A stretch of DNA of 64,000 nucleotides, from contig NZ_SELO01000009.1 of NCBI RefSeq assembly GCF_004146235.1, forward strand, positions 62,001 through 126,000. Reading direction: 5' to 3'. The notes below the pieces were generated by a model that had not been told where the DNA came from, ran no database searches, and saw nothing but the letters and a program-made list of their open reading frames with translations. Made by a program: the position numbers and the translations under genes. The stretch's first letter is position 1, and the number at the start of each line of letters is the position of its first letter. Origin of the DNA: Tropicimonas sp. IMCC6043 (GTDB lineage: Bacteria; Pseudomonadota; Alphaproteobacteria; Rhodobacterales; Rhodobacteraceae). Shown in pieces: positions 25,741-33,442 of the stretch.

Positions 25741-27090
25741 TCAGTCGTCCTGCGTCATCTGCGCGCCAAGGCCGGTCATCAGATCCTCGAAGATCGGAAA
25801 GGAGGTCGCGATCGGGCTTGCGTCGTCGACCGTGACCGGGCGTTTCGCTGCCATGCCGCAGATCAGGAAGGACATGGCGATGCGGTGGTCGAGCCGGGCC
25901 GCCGCCATCGCCCCGCCCCGAACTCCCCCCGGTCCGCGCCCGTGGACGGTGAAACTGTCGTCGCTCTCCTCGACCTCGACGCCGCAGGCCCGCAGGCCGA
26001 CCGCCATCGCGTCGATCCGATCGCTCTCCTTGACGCGCAATTCGTGCACGCCGGGCATATGCGTGATGCCCTCGGCAAAGGCCGCGACGACCGAGAGGAT
26101 CGGGTATTCGTCGATCATCGAGGGCGCGCGCTCGGCGGGCACCTCGATGCCGAGCAGATCGGGTGAGAACCGCGCGCGCAGATCGGCCACCGGCTCGCCG
26201 CCCTCCTCGCGCTCGTTCTCGAAGGTGAGATCCGCACCCATCTCCTTCAACGTCGTGTAAAGACCGGCGCGGCTCGGGTTGAGGCCGATATTCGGCACCA
26301 GAACGTCCGAACCAGGCACGATCAGCGCCGCGCAGACCGGAAAGGCCGCCGAGGAGGGATCGCGCGGCACGGCGATGGTCTGGGGCACCAGTTCCGGCTG
26401 GCCGGTGAGGGTGATGCGCCAGCCGTCTTCGACCTTCTCGGTCACCACCTCGGCGCCGAAGCCGCGCAGCATCCGCTCGGTGTGGTCGCGGGTGGCGGCG
26501 CGTTCTGTCACCACCGTCTGCCCCGGCGCGTTGAGACCGGCCAGCAGCACCGCGGACTTGACCTGCGCCGAGGCCATCGGCGTGGTGTAGTCGACCGACA
26601 GCGGATCCACCGCGCCGACCAACGTCATCGGCAGCCGCCCGCCGGCGCGACCGACGGCCCGGCATCCGAAAAGCGCCAGCGGATCGGTGATGCGTCCCAT
26701 CGGCCGGGAGCGCAGCGAGGCGTCGCCGGTGAAGGTCGCCGTGATCGGGGTCGTCGACATGGCGCCCATGATGAGGCGTACGCCGGTGCCGGAATTGCCG
26801 CAGTCGATCACGTCCTCGGGCTCGGCGAAGCCGCCGACGCCGACGCCGTGGACCGACCAGTCGCCCTCCCCGTGCTGCGTGACATCGGCGCCGAAGGCCG
26901 CCATCGCCTTTGCTGTGTCGAGCACATCGGCGCCCTCGAGCAACCCCGTGATCCGGGTCTCGCCCACAGCCATCGCGCCGAGGATCAGAGCGCGATGCGA
27001 GATCGACTTGTCGCCCGGCACATGGGCAATGCCGTTGAGAGGGCCACCGGCGTGGGCGGTCATTTTCCGTTCGGGGCCATGGGCTGACAT
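25741..27090 (-). CDS. aroA: 3-phosphoshikimate 1-carboxyvinyltransferase (EPSP synthase)
   Basis: Makes EPSP from shikimate-3-phosphate and phosphoenolpyruvate in the aromatic pathway. 449 residues: [16 protein letters not shown] near the N-terminus, [58 protein letters not shown] and [10 protein letters not shown]. Overall layout resembles the Agrobacterium CP4 (class II) enzyme, but the residue equivalent to CP4 Ala100 is Gly101 (CGNSGTG) as in glyphosate-sensitive enzymes. GAGGAG precedes ATG 27090. Confidence 0.97.
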   Translation of the reverse strand: MSAHGPERKMTAHAGGPLNGIAHVPGDKSISHRALILGAMAVGETRITGLLEGADVLDTAKAMAAFGADVTQHGEGDWSVHGVGVGGFAEPEDVIDCGNSGTGVRLIMGAMSTTPITATFTGDASLRSRPMGRITDPLALFGCRAVGRAGGRLPMTLVGAVDPLSVDYTTPMASAQVKSAVLLAGLNAPGQTVVTERAATRDHTERMLRGFGAEVVTEKVEDGWRITLTGQPELVPQTIAVPRDPSSAAFPVCAALIVPGSDVLVPNIGLNPSRAGLYTTLKEMGADLTFENEREEGGEPVADLRARFSPDLLGIEVPAERAPSMIDEYPILSVVAAFAEGITHMPGVHELRVKESDRIDAMAVGLRACGVEVEESDDSFTVHGRGPGGVRGGAMAAARLDHRIAMSFLICGMAAKRPVTVDDASPIATSFPIFEDLMTGLGAQMTQDD

Positions 27091-27174
27091 GCGGATCTCC
27101 TCGGCGTGGTCCGCGCCGCCATTAGCCCAGCCGGCGCGAAGCGTCCAGCGGCCGTGTCGGCGGCGCTCGCGCGG

Positions 27175-27888
27175 TTAGACGCGGCGGAAGGTCAGGTAAT
27201 GCGGCACCCTGCCCTCGCGCAGCGCCTTCTTCTCGTAACGGGTCGAGAGCCAGTCGTCCCAGGGCTCGCGCCAGTCCGCCGGCCTATCGGCGGTCCAGGC
27301 GAAGCCGTGGCGCGGCACCTCGACGAGCGTCTGGCGGACATAATCGGGGATGTCGGTGGCGACGCGGAGGATCGCGCCCGGCTTCATCACCCGGGCCAGC
27401 GGCTCCAGATGCTCCGCCGTCACGAATCGCCGGCGATGGTGCTTCTTCTTCGGCCAGGGGTCCGGATAGAGCAGGAAGGCACGGGAGATCGAGGCCGGGG
27501 GCAGCACGTCGAAGAGGTCGCGCGCGTCGCCCGGATGGACGGCCACGTTCTCCGCCCCCGCCTGCCGGATCTTGCCCAGCAGCATCGCGACTCCGTTGAT
27601 GAAGGGCTCGCAGCCGATGATCGCGACCTCCGGGTTGGCCACGGCCTGATGCACCATGTGCTCGCCGCCGCCGAAGCCGATCTCGAGCCAGATCTCGCGA
27701 TCCCCGAACCGCGCAGCGAGGTCGAGCGGGTGCCGCTCGGGATTGGCGTCCCAATCCACCGGCCCGGGTGAGAGCGCCGCCAGATCTTCCTCGAGATAGC
27801 CCTGCTGGCTCGGCCGCAGCGTCTTGCCGTGGCGGCGACCGTAAAAATTGCGCCAGGGGGCGCCGGAGGGGCTGGAGGGTGTCGACAT
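27175..27888 (-). CDS. trmB: tRNA (guanine-N7-)-methyltransferase
   Basis: Methylates G46 in the variable loop of tRNA. 237 residues with the SAM-binding LEIGFGGGEHMVHQA, the PDPWPKKKHHRRR motif typical of TrmB, and the C-terminal T-x-Y-E (STRYEKKALREG). ATG 27888 is preferred; a TTG at 27906 is also in frame. It is divergent from the HD-domain gene at 27975. Confidence 0.95.
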   Translation of the reverse strand: MSTPSSPSGAPWRNFYGRRHGKTLRPSQQGYLEEDLAALSPGPVDWDANPERHPLDLAARFGDREIWLEIGFGGGEHMVHQAVANPEVAIIGCEPFINGVAMLLGKIRQAGAENVAVHPGDARDLFDVLPPASISRAFLLYPDPWPKKKHHRRRFVTAEHLEPLARVMKPGAILRVATDIPDYVRQTLVEVPRHGFAWTADRPADWREPWDDWLSTRYEKKALREGRVPHYLTFRRV

Positions 27889-27974
27889 GGGCCGGGGCAA
27901 TGGCAAAGCGCGGCGCCGGGGTCAAGAGTGCGCGCCCTCTTGCCCTTGCGCGCAGCTGGGCATAGTGGCGTCGC

Positions 27975-28556
27975 ATGACCGATCGCCTCACTGCACAGTT
28001 CGCCTTCCTCCAGGAGATTGACCGCCTCAAGGGCGTGACCCGCGCGACTCCGATCGGCGACAATTCGCGGCCCGAGAATTCCGCCGAACATTCCTGGCAC
28101 ATCGCCACCTACGCGCTGGTTCTGGCCGACCAGGCCGGGCCCGAGGTCCGGATCGACCGGGTGATCCGCATGCTGCTCCTGCACGACATCGTCGAGATCG
28201 ACGCCGGCGACATGCCGATCCATCTCGCGCATGATGCCGAGGCCCATGCCGCCAAGGAAGCGGCCGCCGCCGAGCGCATCTTCGGCCTGCTGCCCGAGGA
28301 TCAGGCGGCGGAGTTCCGTGCGCTCTGGGACGAGTTCGAGGCGGCAGAGAGCCCCGATGCGATCTTTGCGAAGTCGATCGACCGGGTGCAGCCGCTGTTG
28401 CTGAACCTCGCCTCCGGCGGCGGAAGCTGGATCGAATACGACGTGACGATGGAGCAGATCGACACCCGCGTCGGTGAAAAGGTCAAACGCGGCGCGCCGC
28501 GCCTCTGGGACCATGTCCGCGCCCGCGTCGCGCCCTATTTCGGCACGTCGCGCTGA
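27975..28556 (+). CDS. HD-domain phosphohydrolase (YfbR-like)
   Basis: A 193-residue metal-dependent phosphohydrolase. The HD pattern is complete: His in AEHSWHIA, His-Asp in LLLHDIVEIDAGD and a later Asp in KSIDRVQPLLLN. Related enzymes act as 5'-deoxynucleotidases or oxidoreductase-linked hydrolases; exact substrate unknown. The first residues (TDRLTAQFAFLQEIDRLKGV) match the family start. Confidence 0.9.
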   Translation: MTDRLTAQFAFLQEIDRLKGVTRATPIGDNSRPENSAEHSWHIATYALVLADQAGPEVRIDRVIRMLLLHDIVEIDAGDMPIHLAHDAEAHAAKEAAAAERIFGLLPEDQAAEFRALWDEFEAAESPDAIFAKSIDRVQPLLLNLASGGGSWIEYDVTMEQIDTRVGEKVKRGAPRLWDHVRARVAPYFGTSR

Positions 28557-28861
28557 GGCGATGCGCGGGTGACACCAGTTCCCCCAGGCAGGGAGATCTT
28601 GGCCGCTCCGAGCTACCAGTCAACGAAGACACCAATCGACACGGACACGGAACCGGTTCCACACAAAGACAATCGTTACTGAAGAAAGCCGGCATTTCCC
28701 GAGCGTCACCCGACAGCAGCAAATATACATCTACAAGATATGTTTTCAAGTCGGGATATCCTCACGTTACCGCCCAGGCCCCGGTTGCGCCAACGTGACG
28801 CGTCTGGTATTCAACGCTGCCTTGGGCTATGCCGCGGCCCAGACAGCCCCGGGGAACCACA
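28557..28861 (+). other. 305-base spacer upstream of ribB
   Basis: No gene. The central part (about 28670-28755) is AT-rich compared with the rest of the window. It contains the palindrome GGAACCGGTTCC (28649-28660) and a 37-base dyad near 28762-28798. I looked for the FMN riboswitch here and do not see its conserved core. Confidence 0.55.
28762..28798 (+). promoter_or_regulatory. candidate structured leader upstream of ribB
   Basis: TCACGTT (28762-28768) pairs with AACGTGA (28792-28798), and inside them ACCG pairs with CGGT, giving a hairpin with an internal loop 64 bases before the ribB start. It could be a leader element or an operator. Confidence 0.4.
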
Positions 28862-29965
28862 TTGACCGACGCCAGCCCAGACTCCCTTTCCGACGCCATT
28901 TCCTCCGTCGAGGAGATCATCGAGGACGCCCGCAACGGCCGCATGTTCATCCTCGTCGACCACGAGGACCGCGAGAACGAGGGAGATCTCGTCATCCCGG
29001 CACAGATGGCCACACCCGATGCGATCAACTTCATGGCCACCCATGGACGCGGCCTGATCTGCCTGACGCTGACCGGCGAGCGGATCGATGCGCTCGGCCT
29101 GCCGCTGATGGCCTCCTACAACTCGTCGCGCCACGAAACGGCCTTCACCGTCTCGATCGAGGCGCGCGAGGGGATCTCGACCGGCATCTCGGCGCATGAC
29201 CGCGCCCGCACCGTCGCAGTGGCCATCGACAGCCGGACGACGGCGGCCGATATCGCGACGCCCGGCCATGTCTTCCCGCTCCGGGCCCGTGATGGTGGCG
29301 TGCTCGTGCGCGCAGGCCACACCGAGGCCGCGGTCGACGTCTCGCGCCTCGCCGGGCTGAACCCGTCGGCGGTCATCTGCGAGGTGATGAAGGACGACGG
29401 CTCGATGGCCCGCCTGCCCGACCTCATCGCCTTCGCACAGAAGCACGGCATGAAGATCGGAACGATCTCCGAGCTCATCGCCTATCGCCGCCGCCACGAC
29501 AACCTGGTGCGCGAGACCGAGACGCGCGAGGTTACCTCGGTCTTCGGCGGCGCCTGGACCATGCGCGTCTTCACCGAGGAGACCGAGGGCACGGAGCATG
29601 TCGCGCTGGTCAAGGGCGACATCACCACGCCCGAGCCGGTGCTCGTGCGCACCCATGCGCTCGAGCCGATGGCCGACCTGCTCGGCATCGGCATCGACGA
29701 GCCCGACCTGCTGGGCCGGGCAATGCGGATCATCGCCGAAGAGGGCCGCGGCGTGGTCTGCCTGTTCCGCGAACCGCAGCGCAAGCTGCACCGTCCCGAG
29801 GAGGACGGCCCGCGCATCGTCAAGCATACCGGGCTCGGCGCGCAGATCCTGTCCAATCTCGGCCTGCGCGAGCTGATCCTGCTGACCAACTCCCCCTCTA
29901 CCCGCTATGTCGGCCTTGACGCCTACGGGCTCGCCATCGCCGGCACCCGCCCGATCACGGAGTAA
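28862..29965 (+). CDS. ribB: 3,4-dihydroxy-2-butanone-4-phosphate synthase with GTP-cyclohydrolase-II-like C-terminal domain
   Basis: Makes the four-carbon riboflavin precursor from ribulose-5-phosphate. 367 residues from TTG 28862 (an ATG at 28829 is in frame). The N-terminal half has the full active site: VDHEDRENEGDL, FMATHGRGLICL, HVFPLRARDGGVLVRAGHTEA. The C-terminal half has the cyclohydrolase II fold (VALVKGDITTPEPVLVRTHA, LGIGIDEPDL, and a final LTNSPSTRYVGLDAYGL) but lacks the zinc-binding cysteines, so only RibB activity is expected. It leads ribB-ribH-nusB. Confidence 0.95.
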   Translation: MTDASPDSLSDAISSVEEIIEDARNGRMFILVDHEDRENEGDLVIPAQMATPDAINFMATHGRGLICLTLTGERIDALGLPLMASYNSSRHETAFTVSIEAREGISTGISAHDRARTVAVAIDSRTTAADIATPGHVFPLRARDGGVLVRAGHTEAAVDVSRLAGLNPSAVICEVMKDDGSMARLPDLIAFAQKHGMKIGTISELIAYRRRHDNLVRETETREVTSVFGGAWTMRVFTEETEGTEHVALVKGDITTPEPVLVRTHALEPMADLLGIGIDEPDLLGRAMRIIAEEGRGVVCLFREPQRKLHRPEEDGPRIVKHTGLGAQILSNLGLRELILLTNSPSTRYVGLDAYGLAIAGTRPITE

Positions 29966-29971
29966 GCCGCC

Positions 29972-30532
29972 ATGGCGCAAGCCGAAAGCCACCACATCCT
30001 GCCGCTTCCCAGCTTCGACAAGCCGGTGAAGCTCCTCATCGTCGTTGCGCCCTACTACAAGGACATTGCCGACGAGCTCGTCGCCGGCGCCAAGGCCGCT
30101 ATCGAGAAGGCCGGCGGAAGCTGGCAACTCATCGAGGTGCCCGGCGCGCTGGAGATCCCCACGGCGATCCGCATCGCCTATCGGCAGTCGAATTTCGACG
30201 GCTTCGTCGCGCTTGGTTGCGTGATCCGCGGCGAGACCACGCATTACGACACGGTTTGCAACGACAGTTCGCGGGCGCTGACGCTGCTGGGGCTCGACGG
30301 CGCCTGCATCGGCAACGGTATCCTGACGGTGGAAAACCGCACCCAGGCCGAGGTCCGAGCCGAGGCGGCGGGCCAGGACAAGGGCGGCCATGCTGCTGCG
30401 GCGGCGCTGCACCTGATCGCGCTGACCCGCCATTTCGGCAGTTCCGACAAGGATATCGGCTTTAAGCCGCTGCGCTACGAGGTGCAGATGGCCGGCGAAC
30501 TCGACACCTCCGATGGCACGACCAACGCATGA
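29972..30532 (+). CDS. ribH: 6,7-dimethyl-8-ribityllumazine synthase
   Basis: Condenses the RibB product with 5-amino-6-ribitylaminouracil to form lumazine. 186 residues with VVAPYYKDIADELVAGA, the phosphate/substrate loop VPGALEIPTAI, and GCVIRGETTHYDTVCNDSSR containing the catalytic His. The genes are tightly packed: six bases after ribB and overlapping nusB by four. A C-terminal extension (MAGELDTSDGTTNA) follows the usual end. Confidence 0.96.
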   Translation: MAQAESHHILPLPSFDKPVKLLIVVAPYYKDIADELVAGAKAAIEKAGGSWQLIEVPGALEIPTAIRIAYRQSNFDGFVALGCVIRGETTHYDTVCNDSSRALTLLGLDGACIGNGILTVENRTQAEVRAEAAGQDKGGHAAAAALHLIALTRHFGSSDKDIGFKPLRYEVQMAGELDTSDGTTNA

Positions 30533-30984
30533 GCGACGCGAAGCAACGGCGCTCCGCTGCCCGGCTCTATGCCGTGCAGGCGCTCTTCCAGATGGAAGTG
30601 TCGGGCCAGACGATCGAGTCGGTGACGCGGGAATTCGAGGATCTGCGCTTCGGCGCGACCTATGACGAGATCGAGTTCGCCGAGGGCGACCCGGAGACAT
30701 TCCGCGCCCTGGTCGAGCGCGCCGTGAATGAACAGGCGAAGATCGACCAGATGACCGACCGTGCCCTGGTCGCCAAATGGCCGATCGACCGGATCGACCC
30801 GGTTCTGAGGGCGCTTTTCCGCGCCGCGGGCGCGGAGCTGGTGGCGGCGAAAGTGCCGCCGAAGGTCGTCATCACCGAATTCGTCGATATCGCCAAGGCG
30901 TTCTTCCCCGAGGGCCGCGAGCCCAAATTCGTCAATGCCGTGCTCGACCACATGGCGCGCGAGGCGCAGCCGGAGCGTTTCTAG
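30529..30984 (+). CDS. nusB: transcription antitermination factor NusB
   Basis: A 151-residue all-helical RNA-binding protein that, with NusE (S10), binds boxA in rRNA transcripts. Recognised by RRSAARLYAVQALFQMEVSG, the central WPIDRIDPVLRALFRAAGAEL and FVDIAKAFFPEGREPKFVNAVLDHMA. The ATG overlaps the ribH stop (ATGA), the usual alphaproteobacterial ribH-nusB coupling. Confidence 0.96.
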   Translation: MSDAKQRRSAARLYAVQALFQMEVSGQTIESVTREFEDLRFGATYDEIEFAEGDPETFRALVERAVNEQAKIDQMTDRALVAKWPIDRIDPVLRALFRAAGAELVAAKVPPKVVITEFVDIAKAFFPEGREPKFVNAVLDHMAREAQPERF

Positions 30985-31168
30985 GACCGATCCTGGGGGA
31001 GGTGACCGGACAGGCACCAAGGACTTTCTTGACGGGTGAAACGAGAGCCGTGCCAAGGGCGCTTGGATGCTCCGACAATGCCTCACGGCAGCGCCTTTGG
31101 GACCGCTTTCGCTTCAGAATCCCCCGAATCCCTGTATGTCTGGGCTCGGAAGTTCCGGGGAGCGGGTC

Positions 31169-32095
31169 TTGCGCAGGGCGATCGTCATTCTTGTCTGTCT
31201 CATCTGCCTCTGTGCGGCTGTCGCACCGGGCCCGGCGCTTTCGTCCGAGCCCCATGTCCGGCCCCTGCCACGCCCGGCAGATCTCGGCCGGGCCGACCGG
31301 CGCTGCACCGATGACGGCGCGCTCTGCATCACTCTCGCAAACTACGTCCCCGACATCTGCCGCGCCATCGAGACGTCGGCTGCCGAAACCGGGCTCAACA
31401 CCGGCTTCTTCGCGCGGCTGATCTGGCGCGAGAGCCTGTTCGACGCAGGCGCCGTGAGCCCGGCTGGGGCACAGGGCATCGCCCAGTTCATGCCGGCCAC
31501 CGCCGCGCTGCGCGGGCTTTCCGATCCGTTCAACCCGGCAGAGGCACTCCGCGCCTCGGCGCGCTACCTTGCCGAGCTGGGCGAGACCTATGGCAATGTC
31601 GGGCTGGCGGCGGCGGCCTATAACGCGGGCGAGGCGCGGCTGGAGGATTTCCTCGCGCGTGGCCGGCGCCTGCCTCTGGAGACACGGATCTATGTCCTCG
31701 GCATCACCGGTTATTCGGCGACGGACTGGCGCGACGATCCGCCCGAAGACTGGGATCTCGCGCTGTCCGACACGGAGGCATTCACCTCCTCCTGCCAGGC
31801 GCTGGCACGCAACCGCTCCTTCTCGGGCTTCCGCGATCCGATGGCGGCGCGGCCCTGGGCGGTGATCGTGGCGGCAAACCCCGAGCGGTTGATCGCGGAA
31901 ACGCGACTGGCCGAGATCAGGGAGCGATCTGAACTCGTTAGCGCCTCCCGGACCGATATCCGGCGGATGCGCCTGCCGGCCAAGCACGGCACGCAATGGG
32001 TGGCACAGATTGGCGCCGACGACCGCAGAGAGGCCGACCGGCTCTGCGGGCGGCTGCGCAGCGGTGGTGTCGGCTGCATCGTGCTCCGGAACTGA
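31169..32095 (+). CDS. lytic transglycosylase (SLT family)
   Basis: A 308-residue exported murein lytic transglycosylase. Signal sequence LRRAIVILVCLICLCAAVAPGPALSS. The SLT domain has the catalytic Glu in WRESLFDAGAVSPAGAQGIAQFMP, followed by NPAEALRASARYLAEL and AAAYNAGEARLEDFL. The C-terminal region with AKHGTQWVAQIGADDRREADRL is SPOR-like. Start TTG 31169 is chosen for the GGGGAG site six bases upstream and because it puts the basic residues right before the hydrophobic core. Acts on peptidoglycan in the periplasm. Confidence 0.9.
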   Translation: MRRAIVILVCLICLCAAVAPGPALSSEPHVRPLPRPADLGRADRRCTDDGALCITLANYVPDICRAIETSAAETGLNTGFFARLIWRESLFDAGAVSPAGAQGIAQFMPATAALRGLSDPFNPAEALRASARYLAELGETYGNVGLAAAAYNAGEARLEDFLARGRRLPLETRIYVLGITGYSATDWRDDPPEDWDLALSDTEAFTSSCQALARNRSFSGFRDPMAARPWAVIVAANPERLIAETRLAEIRERSELVSASRTDIRRMRLPAKHGTQWVAQIGADDRREADRLCGRLRSGGVGCIVLRN

Positions 32096-32101
32096 CGCGC
32101 T

Positions 32102-32118
32102 GGCGGGCGCGGCCCGCC
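32102..32118. terminator. hairpin between convergent genes
   Basis: GGCGGGC (32102-32108) pairs with GCCCGCC (32112-32118) in the 22-base gap between the transglycosylase and hydratase stops. No T-run is present, so function as a terminator is uncertain. Confidence 0.35.
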
Positions 32119-32894
32119 TACCGACCCTCGAACCGGGGTTTGCGCTTTTCGAGGAAGGCAACGATGCCTTCCTTGAAATCGCGGGTCTGGCCGCACTCGC
32201 CCTGCATCTTTGCCTCGAGTTCGAGCTGCGTCTCGAGGCTGTTGTCATAGGTCTCGCGGATGGCGCGTTTGACATGGGCATAGGCCGCGGTCGGGCCCTC
32301 GGCGAGTTGCCGGGCGCGGGACCACCAGTGATCGGCGAAATCCACATCCGGAACCGCCTCCCAGATCATCCCCATGGCATCGGCCTCGCGCGCCGGTATC
32401 GGCTCGGCAAAGAGCGCCGCACCCATCGCCTTGGCAAAGCCCACCTTGCGCGGCAACCAGTAGGTGCCGCCGGCATCGGGGATGAGGCCGATCCGGGTGA
32501 ATGCCTGAAGGAAGACCGCACTCTCCGTGGCGATCACCACGTCGCAGGCAAGCGCGAGATTGGCCCCCGCACCGGCCGCCGCGCCGTTGACCGCCGCGAG
32601 AGTCGGGATGGGAGAGTCTTGGATCGCCTGAAGCAGCGGCGTGTATTCGTCGCGCAGGAGCCGCTCGAGGTCGATATTGGCCGGGTTCGCCCTGTCGCCG
32701 AGATCCTGACCTGCGCAGAAGGCGCGGCCGGCACCTGTCAGAACCATGACCCGCGCCTCGCTGCCGGCGCGTTTCACAGCATGCGCGAGTTCGGCCCGCA
32801 TCTGCGTGTCGAGCGCGTTCGCGACCTTCGTCCGGTTCATCGTCACGATGGCGATGTCCTCGCGGACGGCATAGCGGATGGTCTCGTATTGCAC
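32118..32894 (-). CDS. enoyl-CoA hydratase/isomerase (PaaG-like)
   Basis: A 258-residue crotonase-fold enzyme from GTG 32894 (QYETIRYAVREDIAIVTMNR), preceded by GGGAGAG. Oxyanion-hole segments are GAGRAFCAGQDLGDR and AVNGAAAGAGANLALACD, and the catalytic Asp is in RIGLIPDAGGTYWLPR. The sequence is closest in my recollection to 2-(1,2-epoxy-1,2-dihydrophenyl)acetyl-CoA isomerase PaaG, but no other phenylacetate genes are present, so the substrate is open. It lies downstream of ccmH on the same strand. Confidence 0.9.
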   Translation of the reverse strand: MQYETIRYAVREDIAIVTMNRTKVANALDTQMRAELAHAVKRAGSEARVMVLTGAGRAFCAGQDLGDRANPANIDLERLLRDEYTPLLQAIQDSPIPTLAAVNGAAAGAGANLALACDVVIATESAVFLQAFTRIGLIPDAGGTYWLPRKVGFAKAMGAALFAEPIPAREADAMGMIWEAVPDVDFADHWWSRARQLAEGPTAAYAHVKRAIRETYDNSLETQLELEAKMQGECGQTRDFKEGIVAFLEKRKPRFEGR

Positions 32895-32974
32895 GGCGCT
32901 CTCCCATTGCGGATCGGCGCGCAGAATAGGCAAATCCGCGCCATAGGAAAGAGGGCGCAGACCGAGACGGGACG

Positions 32975-33442
32975 TCACTCCTTGAGAAGGTCCTTCAGCC
33001 GCGCCTCTTCCTCGGGGCTCAGCCCTTCGGCCGCGACATCGGGCGCACCGCGGCGGCCGCGCACATAGCCGACCCCCACCGCCGCGGCGATGAGCAGCAT
33101 CGCCGGCCCGGCGATCCAGAGGATGAGATTTGCGCCCGTCGCCGTCGGCTTCAGCAGCACATATTCGCCGTAGCGGTCGACGATGTAGTCGACGACCTCT
33201 TCGTCGTTGTCGCCTGCCACCAGCCGCTCGCGGACCAGAACACGCAGGTCGGACGCAAGCTGCGCGTTCGAGTCATCGATATTCTCGTTGCGGCAGACGA
33301 GGCAGCGCAGCCCCTTGGAGATCTCCCGCGCACGCGCCTCGAGCACCGGATCGTCCAGAACCTCCGAGGGCGTCACGGCGCTTGAGGGTCCGGAGAACAG
33401 GAGTGAGGACAGGAGCAGCAGGGCGGTGGCGAGGCGCTTCAT
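32975..33442 (-). CDS. ccmH: cytochrome c maturation protein CcmH (Ccl2)
   Basis: A 155-residue periplasmic, membrane-anchored thiol oxidoreductase that reduces apocytochrome c before haem attachment. Signal peptide MKRLATALLLLSSLLFSGPSSA; the redox motif LRCLVCRNENIDDSNAQLA; one C-terminal membrane helix (LILWIAGPAMLLIAAAVGVGYV) and a short acidic tail. The ATG overlaps the ccmF stop by four bases. Confidence 0.95.
   Translation of the reverse strand: MKRLATALLLLSSLLFSGPSSAVTPSEVLDDPVLEARAREISKGLRCLVCRNENIDDSNAQLASDLRVLVRERLVAGDNDEEVVDYIVDRYGEYVLLKPTATGANLILWIAGPAMLLIAAAVGVGYVRGRRGAPDVAAEGLSPEEEARLKDLLKE

Noticed and set aside
28557-28861. FMN riboswitch before ribB
   Set aside because: The conserved core of the RFN element could not be found in the spacer by eye.
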